Assembly: GCF_900010725.2 (NCBI RefSeq) | Contig: NZ_LR734869.1 | Coordinates: forward strand, 86,287-150,286 | Reading direction: 5' to 3' | DNA length: 64,000 nucleotides | From: Planktothrix serta PCC 8927 | GTDB taxonomy: Bacteria > Cyanobacteriota > Cyanobacteriia > Cyanobacteriales > Microcoleaceae | In this document: positions 18,533-28,800 of the stretch, one piece after another | Position numbering within the stretch: position 1 is the first letter of the stretch | How the letters are laid out: every line of letters begins with the position of its first letter | Notes under the pieces: generated by a model | What the model was told of the DNA's origin: nothing | The model's database searches: none | The model's input: only the letters and a program-made list of their open reading frames with translations | Translations under genes and position numbers: made by a program

Positions 18533-19093
18533 GTGCAGATCCAGATGAAACTAGCACTGAAGCAAACGATCGCAGTATTGATTATCGGGATATCAGTCCT
18601 GAGTCTTCCCTTGAATGCGATCGCCGTTGATTTTGACCAAAAGGAAGTGGATCAAGATCGATTTGTCGCTATTGCTGTGCCTCGCGCCTTTGGACATACT
18701 TTAGTTGTTGTCGAACAAGTCTCTGATAGTCGCCCTTGTTGGAGTGAAAGTGGCAGTCAGCCGATTATTGTTGATCCGTTACTGCTTAATTTTGATTTTA
18801 CAGGGATTTGTGGACGGGCAACGGATAGTAACGGTTATTCCGTGAGAATGGCGGGAAAAGATTTAGCCCTCTCCCATGGGCTGAGTGTTCAAAGTACACC
18901 CAATGATATTTTGCTCGTCGCTCAGTCCCGCGCAGATGTGTACGCTCCACCGATTATTATTGGTAGAAGTTATGGATTTACGAATGGTTTTGCCAAAATT
19001 ATGTTAGAACCGGGTTGGCGGTTGACGAAACGGGTTTATCAAGGCAAAACATTAGGTCATATTTATTTTACAAGCGATTCTCCAGCCTTTTAG
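18533..19093 (+). CDS. DUF3747 secreted protein
   Basis: About 186 residues from a GTG at 18533, or 182 from the ATG at 18545. A hydrophobic segment (TIAVLIIGISVLSLPLNAIA) ends in a likely signal-peptidase site after AIA. The mature part, FVAIAVPRAFGHTLVVVEQ, FDFTGICGRATDSNGYSVRMAG and the end GKTLGHIYFTSDSPAF, is the DUF3747 pattern found across cyanobacteria. Two Cys (RPCW and GICG) may form a disulphide. Its role is unknown; the likely location is periplasm or outside. Confidence 0.8.
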   Translation: MQIQMKLALKQTIAVLIIGISVLSLPLNAIAVDFDQKEVDQDRFVAIAVPRAFGHTLVVVEQVSDSRPCWSESGSQPIIVDPLLLNFDFTGICGRATDSNGYSVRMAGKDLALSHGLSVQSTPNDILLVAQSRADVYAPPIIIGRSYGFTNGFAKIMLEPGWRLTKRVYQGKTLGHIYFTSDSPAF

Positions 19094-19133
19094 ATAGGTT
19101 AAAATAGAATTACTTTAACACTGGGTTAATATT

Positions 19134-19889
19134 ATGGTGACAACTCAGGAAACAACGATTAATCAACTGATTACTCCTGTTATTACTTGGGAAAAATTAC
19201 CCGATGATTTTCTATTAGAAGATGAACCCGTGGAAAATACAACTCAACCGTTAATTGCCGGGGCACTACGGGAAAGTTTAGAATTAGCGAGTTTAATTCA
19301 GCCAGAAATGTTAATTGCGTCTAATTTTGGCTTATGTGCTACGGTTAATGGGGAATTAGTGATTAAAGCACCGGATTGGGTTTATATTAAGCAAGTTCAA
19401 CCCATTGAAGCGGAAAAAGCAAGAAAAAGTTATACTCCGAATTTACAAGGGGATATTCCTAGTATTGTTATAGAATTTTTATCGGAAACTGAAGGAGGAG
19501 AATATTCGGTTAAACGCAGTTATCCCCCTGGAAAATGGTATTTTTATGAACAAATTTTGCAAGTTCCGATCTATGCTATTTTTGAACCTGTAACTGGACA
19601 ATTAGAAGTTCATTATTTACAAAATGGACGTTATGAACTCGATAAAATTAATCAGAATAGTCGTTATTGGGTTGAGGATTTAAAATTATTTTTAGGGGTA
19701 TGGAAAGGAGAAAAAGAACAACGGAATGGGTATTGGTTACGGTGGTGGGATGAAGGAGGAAATTTACTTCCTTGGGCGGTAGAAAAGGTTCAACAGGAAC
19801 GTCAACGAACAGCACAGGAACATCAACGGGCGGAAAAATTAGCTGATTTTTTGCGATCGCAGGGTATTAATCCTGATGATATTTGTTAA
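19134..19889 (+). CDS. Uma2 family protein (DUF820, PD-(D/E)XK-like fold)
   Basis: A 251-residue protein. VIKAPDWVYIK and, about 40 residues on, IPSIVIEFLSETEGGEYSVKR supply the Asp and Glu...Lys of the restriction-nuclease-like core; YEQILQVPIYAIFEP and the Trp/Arg-rich YWLRWW follow. A Gln/Arg/Glu coiled coil and FLRSQGINPDD close the chain, the usual ending of the large cyanobacterial Uma2 family. These genes are often present in dozens of copies per genome. Nuclease activity is predicted by fold only. Confidence 0.85.
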   Translation: MVTTQETTINQLITPVITWEKLPDDFLLEDEPVENTTQPLIAGALRESLELASLIQPEMLIASNFGLCATVNGELVIKAPDWVYIKQVQPIEAEKARKSYTPNLQGDIPSIVIEFLSETEGGEYSVKRSYPPGKWYFYEQILQVPIYAIFEPVTGQLEVHYLQNGRYELDKINQNSRYWVEDLKLFLGVWKGEKEQRNGYWLRWWDEGGNLLPWAVEKVQQERQRTAQEHQRAEKLADFLRSQGINPDDIC

Positions 19890-20098
19890 ATGATTGCTGT
19901 TAGAATAGAAATATTGTCATAATTTTCTAAAGTTAATAAATATAGATCTCCTGTAGTTATAACATTTGTCTGAGCCGCGATCGCTACTTTTATTAGTTGA
20001 AACAATTTACAAAAACAAAAGTTCCGGGCTATTGAAATAAGTACAACTAGAAGTTATAATTGCAGTTAAGCAGCATAAGGCTAGGTCACTCAAACACT

Positions 20099-21457
20099 AT
20101 GCAAATTAAGCAAATATCTGTTAAGGGTTTATTTGGAATTTTTGATCATGTAATTCCATTGAATATGAATGAGAGAATTACAATCATTCATGGGCCTAAT
20201 GGTTTTGGAAAAACTGCAATACTGAGAATGCTAAATGGGTTGTTCAATTTTCGATATTCAGTGTTCCGTAGTATTCCATTTAAAAGTTTTCAAGTAGATT
20301 TTAATGATGGCAGAAGCCTTGAGGTAAACACTGATAATGGTTATGCAACAACAAAGAGAGAGTATTTCATCGAATTTCATAAGCCTAATTCAAAAAGTCC
20401 TACTTGTTGGGTTTTATCAAAAATGGAAGACTCCTCAGATATCGATTTGCCAGTCAGTATTTTGGACGATATAATTCCTGGGTTGCAACGAGTAACAGTT
20501 AAAAAATGGGTCTATGAGCCCACAGGTGAAGCTCTTTCTTTAAACGAAGTTATAGAGAGATTTGAAGATGTTATCCCGTTCAACATAAAATCACGATATA
20601 AAATACCAGATTTGTTAAAAGCATTAACAGATAATATTCATGTCCGCCTTATAGAATCACAACGTTTATTAAACTTTGAGCCTATTCGTTCTTCAAGAGT
20701 GAATTCGGGAACATCTTCCATGATACCAACGGTTTCATCTTATTCTAACGAGCTTGCAAAACGAATTGAATCTAAACTGGCAGAATATGGCACAACATCT
20801 CAATCTCTTGATAGAACATTTCCTGCAAGAGTCGTCCAACAACAATCATCTCCTGACGTTGACTTAACAGATGAACAACTTCGTACTCACCTCAATGAAC
20901 TTGAAGAAATTCGCTCTCGTCTAATCGAGGTCGGTTTATTAGATAAAGATGAAAATTCAGACTTTCAAATTCAGCCTCAATCTATAGATGAAAGCACTAG
21001 GAATATTTTGTCAGTGTATGTTAAAGATGTAGAAAAGAAACTAAGCGTTTTTGATGAAATTGCGAGTAAAATTGAACTTTTAAGAAAAATTATTAACAAT
21101 AAATTTTCTTATTCTTATAAAGAAATGAATTTTAGTAAAGAGAAAGGGTTTGTTTTCAAGACACATCATCCCTCCTCCTCTGATACAGATATTCTTTCCC
21201 CAAGCGATTTGTCATCGGGTGAGCAGCATGAATTAGTTCTTCTTTACGAATTACTATTTAAGGTTAAACCTAATTCTCTAGTGCTAATTGACGAACCCGA
21301 ACTATCGCTTCATGTAGGATGGCAAGCCCAATTTTTAAAAGACTTACAAGAAATTACAAAGCTTGCAAATTTAGATATTTTAATGGCTACTCACTCACCC
21401 GACATCATTCAAGATCGTTGGGATTTGACTGTGGAACTGAAAGGAGCCAGGAAATGA
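20099..21457 (+). CDS. ariA: AAA ATPase, AriA-like component of a PARIS-type defence system
   Basis: A 452-residue SMC/ABC-type ATPase. The ATG at 20099 puts MQIKQISVKGLFGIFD at the start, the usual opening of AAA_15 proteins. Walker A GPNGFGKT is at 32-39, a helical insert fills the middle, the signature LSSGEQHE is near 370, Walker B LVLIDEPELS near 392-401 and ATHSPD near 429. In PARIS the AAA_15 protein AriA senses a phage anti-restriction protein and holds the DUF4435 effector AriB. Its TGA overlaps the next gene's ATG (ATGA), strongly implying a co-translated pair. It could instead belong to another AAA-TOPRIM system. Confidence 0.7.
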   Translation: MQIKQISVKGLFGIFDHVIPLNMNERITIIHGPNGFGKTAILRMLNGLFNFRYSVFRSIPFKSFQVDFNDGRSLEVNTDNGYATTKREYFIEFHKPNSKSPTCWVLSKMEDSSDIDLPVSILDDIIPGLQRVTVKKWVYEPTGEALSLNEVIERFEDVIPFNIKSRYKIPDLLKALTDNIHVRLIESQRLLNFEPIRSSRVNSGTSSMIPTVSSYSNELAKRIESKLAEYGTTSQSLDRTFPARVVQQQSSPDVDLTDEQLRTHLNELEEIRSRLIEVGLLDKDENSDFQIQPQSIDESTRNILSVYVKDVEKKLSVFDEIASKIELLRKIINNKFSYSYKEMNFSKEKGFVFKTHHPSSSDTDILSPSDLSSGEQHELVLLYELLFKVKPNSLVLIDEPELSLHVGWQAQFLKDLQEITKLANLDILMATHSPDIIQDRWDLTVELKGARK

Positions 21458-22320
21458 GGGAGTATCTTTCTCCTGACCGTCATGCCAATGCCATTCGGCT
21501 AAGACGTAGCACTTTTTCAGGGACTTTTTTATTAGTTGAAGGTAGGACAGATCAGACATTTTATGAACGTTTTATTGACAAAAAAAACTGTGAATTAATG
21601 AGTATTTCTGGCAAACCCTCTAGTAAACTTCTAATTATTGATGTTCTGGGTATTTTGGAGAAAGACAATTTTGATGGAATTTTAGCTATTGTTGATGCAG
21701 ATTTTGATCATCTTGAGACTTCACCGCATACTAACCCTAATCTAATTCGTACAGATACCCATGACCTTGAAACGATGCTGATCAATTCAAAAGCCTTTGA
21801 TAAGGTGATTCGTGAGTTTGGTTCTGAGGATAAAATTACTAAATTTGGTCGAGATATAAGAACAGCATTGCTTGAAGCGGGTATGCCAGTTGGATATCTT
21901 CTCTGGGTTTCTAATCGTGATGGATTAAACTTGACTTTTGAGAAGATCGAATTTAGTAATTTTATTGATAAGAAAACCCTAAAAATTAATAAAATTAAAC
22001 TGATTCAAGAAGTTAAGAATAAATCCCAAGCCTTTACACTGAAAGATGAAGAATTACAACAACGGATAATAAACCGAAAAAGTAGCAACCATGATCCCTG
22101 GCAAGTCTGCTGTGGTCATCACTTAGTGGAAATTCTATCCCTCAGCTTACGCAAAGCAATTGGTTCCGCTAATGCTAGTGATGTTGAACGGGAGAATTTA
22201 GAGCGTAGTTTAAGGCTTGCCTACGAAGAAGCTTACTTTTACAAGACGCAAATTTACTTATCTATTTGCACTTGGGAAACTAATAATCCACTATTTAGGG
22301 TCTTACGGAATGACATATAG
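21454..22320 (+). CDS. ariB: DUF4435/TOPRIM protein, AriB-like effector
   Basis: A 288-residue protein; the ATG at 21454 overlaps the ariA-like stop. LLVEGRTDQTFYERF (Glu29) and, about 50 residues later, AIVDADFDHL (Asp81, Asp83, Asp85) are the Glu and DxD elements of the TOPRIM-like DUF4435 fold. THDLETMLIN near residue 105 is a further family feature. In PARIS, AriB is the toxin that is freed from AriA and cleaves host tRNA, stopping phage growth. All acidic positions look intact. A more distant OLD-like nuclease pairing is the alternative. Confidence 0.7.
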   Translation: MREYLSPDRHANAIRLRRSTFSGTFLLVEGRTDQTFYERFIDKKNCELMSISGKPSSKLLIIDVLGILEKDNFDGILAIVDADFDHLETSPHTNPNLIRTDTHDLETMLINSKAFDKVIREFGSEDKITKFGRDIRTALLEAGMPVGYLLWVSNRDGLNLTFEKIEFSNFIDKKTLKINKIKLIQEVKNKSQAFTLKDEELQQRIINRKSSNHDPWQVCCGHHLVEILSLSLRKAIGSANASDVERENLERSLRLAYEEAYFYKTQIYLSICTWETNNPLFRVLRNDI

Positions 22321-22347
22321 CTTTTAAAAATCGGGTTTCTCTGTTAA

Positions 22348-23565
22348 TTAATTCTTCTCAGGTGCTAAGTGTTTCTGACAAAATTTATAAGCTGAATAGG
22401 TTAGAGTTACTACTCCAGTAATAATCGCAGATTCATCGATTTCAAATTTGGGATGATGTAAGGGATAATTATGTTTATTTTTGTGTCCGACACCTAAACG
22501 AAACATCATTCCGGGGGCATAATCTAAATAGACGGAAAAATCTTCTGCACCTAAAGAAGGTTCGGGTAAAGTTAAAATTGCCTGAGTTCCAAATGCTTCC
22601 CGCACAGTTTCTTCCACAATTTGAGTTAATACTAGATCATTTTGCACCGAGGGAACCCCCCGACGATAATTTAACTCATAATTTGCGCCATACATTTGAC
22701 AGATATTAGCAACAAATTGTTCAATCCAACCGGGTAAAGCTTCGTAGGTTTCGGGATGAAGCGATCGCACCGTTCCTAATAATTTAACCTGATCCGCAAT
22801 AATATTAGGAGCCCGTCCGCCCATAATTTGACCAATGGATAAAACCACAGGTCTTAAAGGGTTTTGAGTGCGACTAATCGCTTGTTGTAACATTGTAATT
22901 ACCTGGGCGGCGATCCAAATCGCATCCTTGGCTTCATGAGGTCGCGCCCCATGACCGGACTCTCCGATAATAGTTAATTCTAAATCATCCGCAGCCGCCG
23001 TTAACGCACCCGACCGCAGCCCCACACACCCGGCGGGAATACTGGGGAAGACATGAACCCCTAAAATCGCCGCAACATCCTCCATAACGTTATCCTGCAC
23101 CATCCAGGTCGCGCCTTTGGCGATTTCCTCCGCCGGCTGAAACAGAAATCGCACCTTTCCAGGGAACTCCTCACCTAACTGAGATAACACCATCGCTGTT
23201 CCTAAGCCTAACGTGGTATGCAAGTCATGTCCGCAAGCGTGCATAACTCCCATCTGTCGAGAAGCATACTCTAACCCGGTTAATTCGGTCATGGGTAAAG
23301 CATCCATATCCGTGCGAATCGCAAACCAACGGGAGGCGGTGGTGTTTCCCTTAAATTCTCCCACGACTCCCGTTTTTCCCACACCTTCTTGAACTTTAAT
23401 TCCACAGGAAGATAAGACCCCGGCGACATAAGCGGAGGTTTGATATTCTTGACCACTGAGTTCAGGGTGTGCATGAATGTGGCGACGAATCTCAATTAAC
23501 CGAGGTGCTAAAGTTGTGGTAATGTCTTTAATTTTTTCAAGGATAGATGGGGAATTCTGGGTCAT
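22348..23565 (-). CDS. M20 family amidohydrolase (IAA-amino-acid/hippurate hydrolase type)
   Basis: A 405-residue metal-dependent hydrolase from the ATG at 23565 (MTQNSPSILEK). An upstream in-frame start at 23652 adds 29 residues but is less like the family. RRHIHAHPELSGQEYQTSAY opens the M20D pattern; MHACGHDLHTT holds metal ligands; QPAEEIAKGATWMV contains the catalytic Glu pair; VHVFPSIPAG and the final EPSLGAEDFSVYL add ligands. It removes an acyl group from an amino acid or related amide. Its true substrate is not shown by the sequence. Confidence 0.88.
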   Translation of the reverse strand: MTQNSPSILEKIKDITTTLAPRLIEIRRHIHAHPELSGQEYQTSAYVAGVLSSCGIKVQEGVGKTGVVGEFKGNTTASRWFAIRTDMDALPMTELTGLEYASRQMGVMHACGHDLHTTLGLGTAMVLSQLGEEFPGKVRFLFQPAEEIAKGATWMVQDNVMEDVAAILGVHVFPSIPAGCVGLRSGALTAAADDLELTIIGESGHGARPHEAKDAIWIAAQVITMLQQAISRTQNPLRPVVLSIGQIMGGRAPNIIADQVKLLGTVRSLHPETYEALPGWIEQFVANICQMYGANYELNYRRGVPSVQNDLVLTQIVEETVREAFGTQAILTLPEPSLGAEDFSVYLDYAPGMMFRLGVGHKNKHNYPLHHPKFEIDESAIITGVVTLTYSAYKFCQKHLAPEKN

Positions 23566-23685
23566 GGGATGCAATCCAATTAGCAAGAATAAGATTAAAG
23601 CAGATGTTTTATTATAGGGTAATTTTCTAATCTTAGGGCATGGCATTACCATACCCTAACATCAAAATTCTCTCCTAGGAGATGA

Positions 23686-25149
23686 CTAAGAATTCACCAC
23701 AATCATTCCTTGACGAGGAGGAAGATTAACTTCTAATTCTGTTCTGTCCTCTTCTTGTTTCCAAGTCAATTTACCTTCTCCATAAATTAACCGATTCGGA
23801 CAGGTTTTTAAATCGGAAACTGTAAAATCAATCTGGGCGGATTCAGTTCCCGAATTCACAAAAACGATTATTTCTTCGTTCCCTAAACATCGAGCAAATC
23901 CATAAACAATGCCCTCAGCATATAATATTTTGTACGAACCGATGCGTAATGCCTCATATTTATGACGAAGGGAAATCAGTTTTTTGTGATAGTCTAAAAC
24001 ATCTTGATGCCAAGAATCTTTCATGGGGAAACTTCGGCGCGAGTCGGGATCAAGTTGCCCTTCTAATCCGACTTCATCCCCATAATAAATACTGGGGGCA
24101 CCGGGAAAGGTAAATAATAATAAAGTTGCTAATTGAACTGTTGTTTTATCTCCTCCAGCAATAGTAATTAATCGGGCTGTATCATGACTATCAAGTAAAT
24201 TCAATTGAGTCAGTTGAATTTCCCAAGGATATAACTCTAATAAAGCTTGAATTTTTTGCCCATATTCTTTAGCAAATAAGGGCGGGTAGGGGAAGTAAGA
24301 AGGGGTTTCGACTAATTCCATTTGAACGCGATCGCCAGCGATAAAGGCAACAGTTGGGCCTGTAAATAAATAATTCATCACCCCGTCAAATTGCGTTCCA
24401 TCTAACCATTCTCTAGCATCAACCCACACTTCTCCGACAATATAAGCTTCTGGATTAACGGCCTTAACTCGCTCTCGAAATTCCTTCCAAAACCCCGGCG
24501 TTTTGACTTCAAAGGGCACATCTAAGCGCCAACCATCAATGCCAAAATTCACCCAATATTCGGCAATTTCCATGATATATTCCCTGACTTCAGGATTATC
24601 ATGATTAAATTGAGGTAAAGCTCGATTGTCGATCCAACCCACATAATTTGCAGGTTTACTACCATCATAAGCCGATAACGGCCAGCCTTCAATTTTAAAC
24701 CAATCTAACCAAGGAGAATGGGGGCCATTTTCTAAAATATCATGAAACTGAAAAAAGCCCCGACTGGCATGATTAAATACCCCATCTAATACAACTTTAA
24801 TATTGCGTTGATGGGCGGCATCTAACAACTCTTGAAAGGCTGTATTTCCTCCAAGTATGGGGTCAATTTGATAATAATCGTGGGTATGGTAGCGATGATT
24901 AGAAGCGGATTGAAAAATCGGGGTAAAATAAATCGCATTAATCCCCAAATCCTCTAAATAATCTAATTGTTCAATCACACCCCATAAATTCCCTCCTTTA
25001 TATCCCTGTAAACTTGGAGGCAAATCCCATTGTTCCCAGCGATCGGATTTTAATAAGGTTTTGCGCGGAATTGTGGCTTGAGCAAAGCGATCGGGAAAAA
25101 TTTGATAAAATACCGCGTGTTTGACCCAATCAGGAGTTTGTATTTGCAT
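23686..25149 (-). CDS. Glycoside hydrolase family 13 alpha-glucanase (cyclomaltodextrinase/neopullulanase-like)
   Basis: A 487-residue TIM-barrel enzyme. YQIFPDRF, IYFTPIFQSASNHRYHTHDYY and VVLDGVFNH lead in; GWRLDVPFEV carries the nucleophile Asp, VGEVWVDAREW the acid/base Glu and LLDSHDTARL the third Asp. QIFPDRF and DSHDT point to the cyclomaltodextrinase/neopullulanase subfamily, but the usual N-terminal carbohydrate-binding domain is missing: the chain starts right before the barrel. No signal peptide is seen, so it probably acts in the cytosol on glycogen fragments or maltodextrins. glgC lies 5 kb away. Confidence 0.9.
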   Translation of the reverse strand: MQIQTPDWVKHAVFYQIFPDRFAQATIPRKTLLKSDRWEQWDLPPSLQGYKGGNLWGVIEQLDYLEDLGINAIYFTPIFQSASNHRYHTHDYYQIDPILGGNTAFQELLDAAHQRNIKVVLDGVFNHASRGFFQFHDILENGPHSPWLDWFKIEGWPLSAYDGSKPANYVGWIDNRALPQFNHDNPEVREYIMEIAEYWVNFGIDGWRLDVPFEVKTPGFWKEFRERVKAVNPEAYIVGEVWVDAREWLDGTQFDGVMNYLFTGPTVAFIAGDRVQMELVETPSYFPYPPLFAKEYGQKIQALLELYPWEIQLTQLNLLDSHDTARLITIAGGDKTTVQLATLLLFTFPGAPSIYYGDEVGLEGQLDPDSRRSFPMKDSWHQDVLDYHKKLISLRHKYEALRIGSYKILYAEGIVYGFARCLGNEEIIVFVNSGTESAQIDFTVSDLKTCPNRLIYGEGKLTWKQEEDRTELEVNLPPRQGMIVVNS

Positions 25150-25368
25150 AAGAGTTGTTCATCACTTGTTCAAATTCAAAAATTATAATCTAATTTGAAC
25201 TTAAAAAAATCTGCCCATAGCAAGACTCAATTGTTTGTGAACAGAGAAATGGAGGCTTTTGCATCTGCTAAAGGGATAGATCCTCACACATTCTGACAAA
25301 TTAAGAGAATTGCTATAGTTAGATTTTAGGTGAATTGATATATAGTTTCTAATTTTTATTCAAGAGAT

Positions 25369-25722
25369 TTAGATTGGCTTTAGGTTGGGAAACTTGCATT
25401 TGACTTGAACTTCTAAATTACTCTCAGCCGAGCCTTCAGAAATATAAGGAATACCTGCTTTTCCACCCATTTTAATTGCAAATTTAAGAGTTACTTCTTC
25501 AATTTCTGCTGCTCCAAAATCTTTAAATGCACTCACAGCCATTGTAGAATAAACCCGTATTAAATGACGGGCGTGTTGTAACTGATTGATCACCTCAGTT
25601 TGAACGCCTCTTTCTTCATCATAAAGCTCATCATCGGTTTCGGAAGTGACTTTTGGGTTGAGTTGTACTTGATAAACTTGGCCATCAACTTCATAAGCAA
25701 ATGTTTCTATTTCAGCCATCAC
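25369..25722 (-). CDS. Trypco1 domain protein (CU044_2847 family)
   Basis: A 117-residue protein. After VDGQVYQVQLNP and an acidic linker, the core FGAAEIEEVTLKFAIKMGGKAGIPYI and the end AESNLEVQVKCKF match Trypco1, the 'trypsin co-occurring' domain. The domain is known from predicted conflict systems in which it travels with a protease or caspase. Here it is divergent from a caspase-STAND-WD40 gene across 143 bases, the expected setting. Tandem ATGs sit at the start behind a GAGGTGAG ribosome site. Its biochemical role is unproven; a peptide binder or protease substrate is the usual proposal. Confidence 0.75.
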   Translation of the reverse strand: MMAEIETFAYEVDGQVYQVQLNPKVTSETDDELYDEERGVQTEVINQLQHARHLIRVYSTMAVSAFKDFGAAEIEEVTLKFAIKMGGKAGIPYISEGSAESNLEVQVKCKFPNLKPI

Positions 25723-25865
25723 TCACCTCTGTTAAAATTTGTATCTATTTTACGTCAAGTTCTTGCCACTTTTCCGGGTGATCCAGTTAGAATAAGGAAA
25801 AATACTGACTAAAGCTTTAAGGTACTCCTTATATAGCTTTGTATTTTATACCCCAGACTAACCGT

Positions 25866-28800
25866 ATGACTCGCTACGCACTGATTATAGGAATTGCGGA
25901 ATATCAAAACTTAACGCCTCTTCCCAAAGCTGCTGAAGATGCAGAAGCTGTGGCGCAACTCTTAGAAGATTTTGGTAATTTTGAAGTAACGCGACTACCA
26001 CACCGTCGTAATTCTATTACACAGCGTTTGGAAATTGCACCGAAACAGTTAGTGGATTCAATCAAGTTAGGTCAAGCGTTACAAAACTTATTATTAGAAC
26101 GAGGAAAAGGCAAAGAAGTTTTAATTTATTTTGCAGGTCATGGCTTAACCTTTACGGATAACTTAGGAGAGATAAAAGGAGCATTAGCTGCTTCAGATTG
26201 CCAACTGGAAAGACAGGGAGAACAGATTATTGATTATAAATATGGTATGGCTTTCTCCAGCCTAAATAATTTAATTAAAAAATCCGATTTAAGTAGTTTA
26301 ATCCTTATCTTAGATTGTTGTCATAGTGGCTATTTTTTAGAAAGCGAATTATTGCAAGATACTTTAACAACGTTTAAAACCCAACGGGATTATTATCTGA
26401 TTACAGGATGTCGCAGCTTTGAAACAGCAAAAGTCTTTAAAGGAGAATCTCATTCTATTTTTACAACTGCATTATTGAAAGGATTATCCCCAGAGAATGC
26501 TGGAAGAAAAGGCCGGATTAGTGGCGATCGCTTATTTGATTATATTAGCAACGAATTGAGAGGCTCTGTTCAAGAACCCATTCGTATGGGTTGGGGAAAA
26601 GCGATTAATTTAGTCACTTATTCAGATATTCACTCAACAATAGAGTTAGTGCTTTTTAATCGGAAAAATCCCTATCAAGGATTAGCGTCATTTCAATTAG
26701 AACAAAAACAGTATTTCTTTGGACGAGACAAAGTAATCAGAATTTTAGTAACCCATTTATCAAATAGTCGTTTTTTACCTATTATTGGTTATTCGGGAAG
26801 TGGCAAAACCTCTTTAGTAAAAGCAGGTTTATTGGCTGAATTAGAAAAAGATCGCATTCCCGCTAGTAGTCAATGGAAACGAGAAATCTTTACCCCAGGT
26901 CAATATCCCTTTGGAAAACTGGTTAATGCCATTAGTAAATATTCTAATCAGGAAACTTATTTAATCTTTATTGACCAGTTTGAAGAAGTGTTTACCTTGT
27001 GTGAAAGTGAAGATGAACGGTTAAAATTTTTCCAACTGATCGCCGAAGAAATCAAAGCACCTGAGAAAAAAAGTAAATTGGTTTTAGCTATTCGAGGAGA
27101 CTTTTTAGAACGCTGTAGTAGCTATCCAGATATTGTTAATTTAATTAACCAAGTTCCTCCGGTGATGTATGTTGTAGAACCCATGTCTCTGGAAGAATTA
27201 GAAAAAGTAATTGAACAACCTGCTCAGTTACATGGGGTAAAATTTGAACAGGGGTTAGTCTCACAAATGGCTTTAGATGTTATCGGACAGCGCGGTGCAC
27301 TCCCCTTACTTCAATATGCGTTACAAGAATTATGGCGAGTTTGTATTGAGGAACCCGAATCTCCTGAACCTATATTAACGAAACAAGGATATGAACAAAT
27401 TGGAGGCGTTAAAGGGGCATTAAATAATCGAGCTAACTTAATCTATGAAAGTTTTTCGCCGGATGATCAAATACTGGTTCGGGAACTGTTTATGAAGTTA
27501 GTTAAACTGGGAGAAGGAGAAGAAGTTACACGACAAAGAATCCCTTGGGAACGATTAAGAGCAATTTCTAGTTCCCCTGAACAATTACAACGAGTGATTG
27601 AAATTTTAGCCGGGTCTCAACAACGCCTAATTATTACCGATGAAAAAACAGTTGAAGTGGCTCATGAAGCGTTAATTTCTGAGTGGAAACTCTTAAAAAA
27701 CTGGATTGAACAAGATCGAGAAAGTCTGAGAATTAATCAGCGATTTGAAACTGCGTTTCAAGAATGGCAAGAATCGTTTAAGAAATCCGATGAAGCTTTG
27801 TTAATGGGAGCGAGATTGTTAGAGATTCAAGAATGGATCGAAAAAACACAACCCAAATTAACATCCGATGAACAAGCTTTTTTTCACAGCAGTTTAGAAC
27901 AGTATTTGCGAGAACAACAAGCAGAAGTTGAACAAGAACGTCAACTCCGAGAAGCCGCAGAAGCAAAAGCAAAAGCGGAATCTGAAAAAGCGATCGCAGA
28001 AATGGAAAAAGCGATGATTGCAGAAGAAAAAGCCGAAGCTGAAGCCGCACGAACAAAACAAGCTGAAGCTACAGTAAAAGTCGAAAAACAAAGAACTAAA
28101 CTGATTATGTTGTCTAGTGTTCTGATTGCATTTACCTTGGGTTTAGGGTTAATTGCAACAACAATAGATGGACAGAAGCGAGAAAGTGAAGCCAGCCGCA
28201 TTAGTGCTTATATTACTAGAGCAGAGCAACTGTTAGAAAATCACAATCAATTAGAAGCAGCGATCGCTAGTATAGAAGCTTTAGGGGAAATGAAAAAACT
28301 GCATCGAGAAAATCAAGAAGAATTAAGAAAAATTGAATCGGTGATTAATAATGTTCAGGAGAGGAACCGATTAGAAGGTCATGAAAGAAGTGTCTATAGT
28401 GTTGCGTATAGTCCTGATGGTGAAATGATTGCTTCAGCCGGAGATGAGGGTAAAATTATTTTGTGGAATTCAGAAAAAGGAAAGATTAAACAAACTATTC
28501 TAGCACATCAGGAGCCGATCTGGGCTGTACGATTTAGTCCAGATGGAAAGTTTTTTGCATCTGGAGGTAATGATAAAACTGTGAAGTTATGGAGTTCCTC
28601 TGGTAAGCTACTTTATACCTTTAACGAACCTCAAGATATTATATCTGATGTAAGTTTTAGCGCGAATAGCAAACAAATAGCTGCTGCTACTAAAGATGGA
28701 GATATTATAATTTGGGATGTTAATACTCATAAACTCATAACAACTCTTAACATAAGTCAACCCTTGATCAATAATAAAAAAAAGCGAATTTATAGCTTGG

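Noticed and set aside
27778-28201. Three overlapping minus-strand ORFs rich in Phe, Ser and Leu
   Set aside because: They are the reverse reading of the Glu/Ala/Lys coiled coil of the caspase protein, which produces low-complexity shadows.
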